Positions 60,525 through 64,000 of a DNA stretch of 64,000 nucleotides are shown in pieces. The position numbers and the translations under genes were made by a program. The DNA is from JANYGM01 sp043764015 (lineage in GTDB: Bacteria > Bacteroidota > Bacteroidia > Cytophagales > Thermonemataceae), in contig JAYUKY010000059.1 in the NCBI GenBank assembly GCA_043764015.1, positions 62,001 to 126,000 of the forward strand, given 5' to 3'. A model generated the notes under the pieces. It saw only the letters and a program-made list of their open reading frames with translations, was not told where the DNA came from and did no database searches. How positions within the stretch are numbered: position 1 is the stretch's first letter; each line of letters starts with the position of its first letter.

Positions 60525-61322
60525 ATGAAAAAAGTACTCTTTTTAATCATTCTACTGTCTTTTTGCGCCAATTTGACTAATAATTTTTTAGTCGCACAAA
60601 AAGGAGAATTATATACAGATTATAAGCCCGTTTATACAAAATATAAGTCTGAATACATCATAGACCGTATTTCTTATACGAAATCACGTGTGATAATTTA
60701 TTTTAGGTACGTTTGTGCTAATTATGGCACTACAGTTACTTTTTTTGGTAATCAACACGCTGAAAAATGGGTGCTTGTCAATAGAGAAAATTTGTCGGAA
60801 TATGTAGCTCATTATGAAATAAAAAGCATACGAAAAAATGGCGTTGTGCAAGAAGCCTCTCTCACAAGTCAAGACGCAATTAGCCTTAGTGGGCTTCAAA
60901 ATGATGTTTTTACTTGTGAAATCCATTTCCCACGCCCAAAATATAAGTCTGCGGATTTGCTGGAAGGTATCAATATGAGAAATGACCAAAACCATTTTCA
61001 CGCTTTAAACATCAAAATAAAACCACAAGATAGCCCAGATTTGGGTAAGCCAAAAGATATGTTGGAAAATATTGCACGTTTTGAACGCAATTTGACGGGC
61101 AAAATTCTAAGTAATATTTCTGCCATTCCGTTGCCACCACGCAAAAATAAGCCAAAAGATGACGAAGTGGCAGTTGTGAAACCGCCTGTAATTGTCAAGC
61201 CACCAATAAAAGAGGTTGTTGTTATAAAACCGCCTGTGATTGTCAAGCCGCCAGTAATCAAAAAACCTGTAATTGTAGTCGTAAAACAACCTAAAAAAGA
61301 GTGCGCTGCGGAAATTATCTAG
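60525..61322 (+). CDS. Secreted protein with proline-rich KPPVIV repeats
   Basis: 265 residues with a signal peptide (VLFLIILLSFCANLTNNFLV). The N-terminal half (30-200) is beta-rich with two conserved-looking cysteines (YVCANYG and VFTCEIHF). The tail (~210-262) is a low-complexity array of VKPPVIV, VIKPPVIV and KKPVIVVV, giving an extended polyproline arm reminiscent of the rigid proline-rich regions of TonB-like proteins, but no TonB domain follows. It may span or bind the cell wall. The function is unknown. A terminator follows. Confidence 0.72.
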   Translation: MKKVLFLIILLSFCANLTNNFLVAQKGELYTDYKPVYTKYKSEYIIDRISYTKSRVIIYFRYVCANYGTTVTFFGNQHAEKWVLVNRENLSEYVAHYEIKSIRKNGVVQEASLTSQDAISLSGLQNDVFTCEIHFPRPKYKSADLLEGINMRNDQNHFHALNIKIKPQDSPDLGKPKDMLENIARFERNLTGKILSNISAIPLPPRKNKPKDDEVAVVKPPVIVKPPIKEVVVIKPPVIVKPPVIKKPVIVVVKQPKKECAAEII

Positions 61323-61340
61323 TATTTTCTTAAAAATCTC

Positions 61341-61378
61341 AAAAAACCTTACAAAAATTATTTTTGTAAGGTTTTTTT
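61341..61378 (+). terminator. Terminator after the proline-rich gene
   Basis: AAAAAACCTTACAAAAA, loop TTA, TTTTTGTAAGGTTTTTTT: a 17-bp stem with T-run. The TACCTTTG -7 box of the riboswitch starts only 3 bp later, so terminator and promoter overlap. Confidence 0.92.
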
Positions 61379-61380
61379 GT

Positions 61381-61388
61381 TACCTTTG
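61381..61388 (+). promoter_or_regulatory. -7 box of the cobalamin transcript
   Basis: TACCTTTG, matching TAnnTTTG. TTTG upstream is at 14 bp, shorter than usual. Confidence 0.5.
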
Positions 61389-61409
61389 CACCAGTAATTG
61401 GTAATAATT

Positions 61410-61600
61410 ATCTGTTTTTAGATAATTATTTTAAAAGGGAATACGGTGAAATACCGTGACTGTCCCCGCAACTGTAAGTTTTTTTTAGCGTTAGTCAATA
61501 CTCTAGCCACTGTTTTAATCATTTTGAACGAAAATTTAAAATGAAAATGGGAAGGCGACAAAACGTAAAACGAGTCAGGAGACCTGCCAAGTACAAAATC
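61410..61600 (+). promoter_or_regulatory. Cobalamin riboswitch
   Basis: Consensus blocks in order: GGGAATACGGTGAAATACCG (61438), ACTGTCCCCGCAACTGTAAG (61459), GCCACTG (61506), GGGAAGGC (61549) and the B12 box GAGTCAGGAGACCTGCC (61572-61588). Boundaries are approximate. It precedes the BtuB-like gene; a following GCTTT-CGGGTG-AAAAGC hairpin and AT-rich stretch may form the expression platform. Adenosylcobalamin binding should lower uptake-gene expression. Confidence 0.96.
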
Positions 61601-61777
61601 ATTCAAAGCTTTCGGGTGAAAAGCAATGAAATCTATCACTTTTTTGATGTATGATATATGATACCTAATGTATAATATATTTTACTACAACTTAGTCGTA
61701 TACTTTCATAGAATTTACCAAAATGTTTTGAGTGAAACGGAGATTTTTATTCTTTTAGTTTTACTTCAAATACGTTT

Positions 61778-63808
61778 ATGTTCAGATTTTTAAAAGTTTT
61801 TCGTTGTGGTTTATGCTATTGCCTTTGCTTATGTATGCTCACTTGTGCGCCTGCCTACGTATGCGCACAAACGCCTAAAAATCAAAAAGATACAATTCCC
61901 AAAAAAACAATAAAAACTTTAGAAGAGATTTTAGAGGAAACATTACAAACTGTTGAAGTTTCGGCATTTTCTTTACAAAAATATAGCGTTGGTTTGAAGA
62001 AAACAGCCATTGACAGCACCAATTTGGCACTTTATAGTGGGCGTTCTGTGGGTGAGTTTTTGATGATGCAGACACCACTTTATATAAAAGAATATGGTGC
62101 AGGAATGCTTGCAAGCGTGTCTTTTCGTGGGACAGGCGCAGGACATACGGCTTTCGTTTGGAATGGTGTGAGTATTGGCTCTCAAACGCTTGGAGAAGTG
62201 GATTTTTCGCAAATGCCTACGTTTATTTTTGATAATCTTTCTGTGCAGTTTGGTGGCGCATCTTCCTTGTTTGGCTCTGATGCAATAGGTGGCTCTATTG
62301 TCGTGGAGGGCAATATTCCAGCTTTCAAATCAACTAATAAATACTTTTCTCCAAAACTTTTTTTACAACAAAAAATAGGCAGTTTTGGACGAAATAATAC
62401 TAATCTAGGTTTTATTTTAGAGAATAAAAATATCATTTCTCAAACAAAAATCTATCATAATACTGCCAAAAATGACTTTTCTGTCTCTGGAAAAGAAAAT
62501 AAGCACGCAATGTTCAGGAATGCAGGTTTTTTGCAAGAATTTGCCTTCAAATTACCAAAAAATCAATATATTTTATTCAAAACTTGGTATCACAACGCTT
62601 TTATAGAACTTCCTAACCAAACAAGTACGCAAAAAGACCAAAATCTGCGTGTTATGGCTGATTACTTCAAAGAAACTAATCTCGTTGTTTATAATGCAAA
62701 GCTCGCTTACATCAAAGATATAATGTATTTCAATGAAGAGAAAATACAAACAGAAAGGTTTGTAGGCACTGTTGGAGCTGAAATTTCACTAAACAACAGA
62801 TTAAACATTCGTTTGGGCGGAAACATAAACTACATTCTGATGAATGTTGATAATTATGTAACTTCAACTAACACAAAACAGCCAACAGAAACTCGTAATG
62901 ATGTTTTTGCTCTTGTGCGCTGGCAAGCACAAAAACGCCTTGCAATGAGTGTAAATTTACGTCAAACTTTTGTAAGTGGCTTTAGAGGTGCTTTTGCGCC
63001 AAGTTTTGGAGTAGAATATCAACTGAAAAATACAAGTAGTAATATTAGAAATAATCAGCAAAAAAACACGCTCATTCTCCTTAAAAGTAATATTTCTCAT
63101 AATTATAGAGTTCCAACGCTTAATTCTCGTTATTGGCAACCTGGCGGAAACCCAAATATACGCCCAGAATCAAGCTACAATGCTGAAATAGGTATTTCTG
63201 CGACACATCAACGAAATAACTTTGAATTTAAAAGTAACCTTACCACTTATCAAAATTATGTAAAAGATTGGATTTTGTGGCACCCAAACACAACAAATGG
63301 TAATTTTTGGACTCCTGACAACTTGCGTGAAGTACGCATACGTGGCGCAGAACTTGATGGCGCAATTTCTTATAAAAACAATAGCCAAAATAGAAAATCA
63401 TTCAAAAGTGCAAAAATAGGTGCTAATTATGCTTACACGCAATCTACCAACCTAAAAGGAATTGATGAAAATGATACAAATTCTGCTGGAAAACAGCTGC
63501 CTTATGTGCCTTTCAATAGAATTACTGCATTTTTTGAAGTGTTTTTTGGTAGAAATTTTATTAGCGGACAGACGCAATATACAGATGTACGTTTTCTCAC
63601 AACTGATAATGGAGAATTTGTAAAGCCTTTTGTAGTCGGAAATCTCAATTTTGGACGAAATATGACTATGAAAATTCAAAATAAAGAACAAAAAATAAAT
63701 GTTTCAATGCAAATCAATAATATTTTCAACCTTAATTATACCAACGTAGGCGCAAATATGATGCCTCCACGTAATTTTGAATTGAATTTGAGTACAATTT
63801 TAGAGTAA
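61778..63808 (+). CDS. btuB: BtuB-like TonB-dependent cobalamin receptor
   Basis: 676 residues. Signal peptide with a cysteine-rich hydrophobic core (LCYCLCLCMLTCAPAYVCAQ). A short TonB-box-like segment (TLQTVEVSAFS) is followed by the plug (SVGEFLMMQTPLYIKEYGAG, SFRGTGAGHTAFVWNGVSIG, GASSLFGSDAIGGSIVVEG) and a ~22-strand barrel that ends INNIFNLNYTNVGANMMPPR and NFELNLSTILE, the usual C-terminal strand. The B12 riboswitch directly upstream is the main reason for assigning cobalamin. It imports corrinoids across the outer membrane. A BtuG-like lipoprotein gene begins 48 bp downstream. Confidence 0.9.
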   Translation: MFRFLKVFRCGLCYCLCLCMLTCAPAYVCAQTPKNQKDTIPKKTIKTLEEILEETLQTVEVSAFSLQKYSVGLKKTAIDSTNLALYSGRSVGEFLMMQTPLYIKEYGAGMLASVSFRGTGAGHTAFVWNGVSIGSQTLGEVDFSQMPTFIFDNLSVQFGGASSLFGSDAIGGSIVVEGNIPAFKSTNKYFSPKLFLQQKIGSFGRNNTNLGFILENKNIISQTKIYHNTAKNDFSVSGKENKHAMFRNAGFLQEFAFKLPKNQYILFKTWYHNAFIELPNQTSTQKDQNLRVMADYFKETNLVVYNAKLAYIKDIMYFNEEKIQTERFVGTVGAEISLNNRLNIRLGGNINYILMNVDNYVTSTNTKQPTETRNDVFALVRWQAQKRLAMSVNLRQTFVSGFRGAFAPSFGVEYQLKNTSSNIRNNQQKNTLILLKSNISHNYRVPTLNSRYWQPGGNPNIRPESSYNAEIGISATHQRNNFEFKSNLTTYQNYVKDWILWHPNTTNGNFWTPDNLREVRIRGAELDGAISYKNNSQNRKSFKSAKIGANYAYTQSTNLKGIDENDTNSAGKQLPYVPFNRITAFFEVFFGRNFISGQTQYTDVRFLTTDNGEFVKPFVVGNLNFGRNMTMKIQNKEQKINVSMQINNIFNLNYTNVGANMMPPRNFELNLSTILE

Positions 63809-63856
63809 AAAAATAGTTCAAATAAATAATTTAATAAATAAAATAATTCAATCAAA

Positions 63857-64000
63857 ATGAAAAAAAGTAATGTTTTAGTATTGCTAAGCGCAATAATGAT
63901 TATGTTCTCTGCGTGTACGAAAACCGCAGAAATAGTACCGAAAGGTAAGTATGATGTCAGTGGTATTTTTATTGTCAATGAAGGCAATTTTTCCGATAAA
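63857..64000 (+). CDS. BtuG-like (DUF5074/YncE-type) lipoprotein, 3' end outside window
   Basis: 48 residues are visible. Lipobox in VLLSAIMIMFSAC, then TKTAEIVPKGKYDVSGIFIV and NEGNFSDK. The NEGNF element is typical of the first blade of DUF5074 beta-propellers, the family of BtuG, which binds cobalamin tightly on the surface in Bacteroides. It is probably in the same transcript as btuB and thus under the riboswitch. Only the N-terminus is seen, so the assignment is tentative. Confidence 0.68.
   Translation, partial: MKKSNVLVLLSAIMIMFSACTKTAEIVPKGKYDVSGIFIVNEGNFSDK

Noticed and set aside
61107..61289. Antisense frames over the proline-rich tail
   Set aside because: They mirror the CCx-rich codon repeat; the sense protein has a signal peptide and terminator.

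Overview
The window is a 64 kb piece of a low-GC genome from the phylum Bacteroidota, probably order Cytophagales (family not resolved). Evidence: type IX secretion hallmarks (a giant surface protein with a gliding-motility-type C-terminal sorting domain followed by a PorP/SprF gene), carboxypeptidase-regulatory plus beta-barrel TonB-dependent receptors, few Shine-Dalgarno sequences, and many promoters of the Bacteroidota type TTTG-(19..20)-TAnnTTTG. The gene set is mostly housekeeping and envelope functions; no phage, insertion sequence, CRISPR array or rRNA operon was seen. Both ends cut genes: the giant adhesin at the left and a BtuG-like lipoprotein at the right.

Layout. 1-10.7 kb: repeat adhesin and PorP/SprF. 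10.7-12.1 kb: YoeB-type toxin-antitoxin pair and a regulatory-domain membrane protein. 12.1-13.1 kb: a gene-free kilobase with three tandem copies of what look like independently transcribed small RNAs. 13.1-22 kb: RecD-like helicase, cdsA, DUF2007, glutamate dehydrogenase, an orphan DUF2357-type nuclease and a TonB-dependent receptor. 22-26.3 kb: a TPR/HTH regulator and a subtilisin-like protease. 26.4-31.5 kb: tRNA-Leu(GAG), comB-fmt-FAH cluster, rplS with a candidate RNA leader, M1 peptidase. 31.6-43 kb: a 51-aa small gene, lipoprotein, sufS, pyruvate dehydrogenase E2, glycosyltransferase, YgjP-like peptidase, aroC, a MetS-like 36-aa membrane protein, NUC1 nuclease and a VWA membrane protein. 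43-50.4 kb: large NtrY-like histidine kinase, ankyrin protein, DMT transporter. 50.4-54.6 kb: a 20-residue PFG-repeat micro-gene, secreted proteins and atpDC. 54.6-61.3 kb: RDD protein, methyltransferase, zinc-ribbon membrane protein, outer-membrane barrel, Ig-like lipoprotein and a proline-rich secreted protein. 61.4-64 kb: cobalamin riboswitch, BtuB-like receptor and the start of a BtuG-like lipoprotein, a vitamin B12 uptake locus.

The most unusual content is between genes. It includes (a) the triplicated small-RNA locus at 12.2-13.05 kb, with structure-preserving substitutions, a shared promoter layout and a probable decayed copy at 24.3 kb; (b) pairs of inverted palindromes resembling REP/BIME elements, five pairs of unrelated sequence but the same architecture; (c) heptad-periodic degenerate repeats directly before start codons or after stop codons, which make several reading frames look too long at the 5' end; (d) a complete promoter-microORF-terminator unit for a 20-residue peptide; and (e) a long-range helix abutting the rplS start codon. 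All functions are inferred from sequence reading alone; no database search was run.
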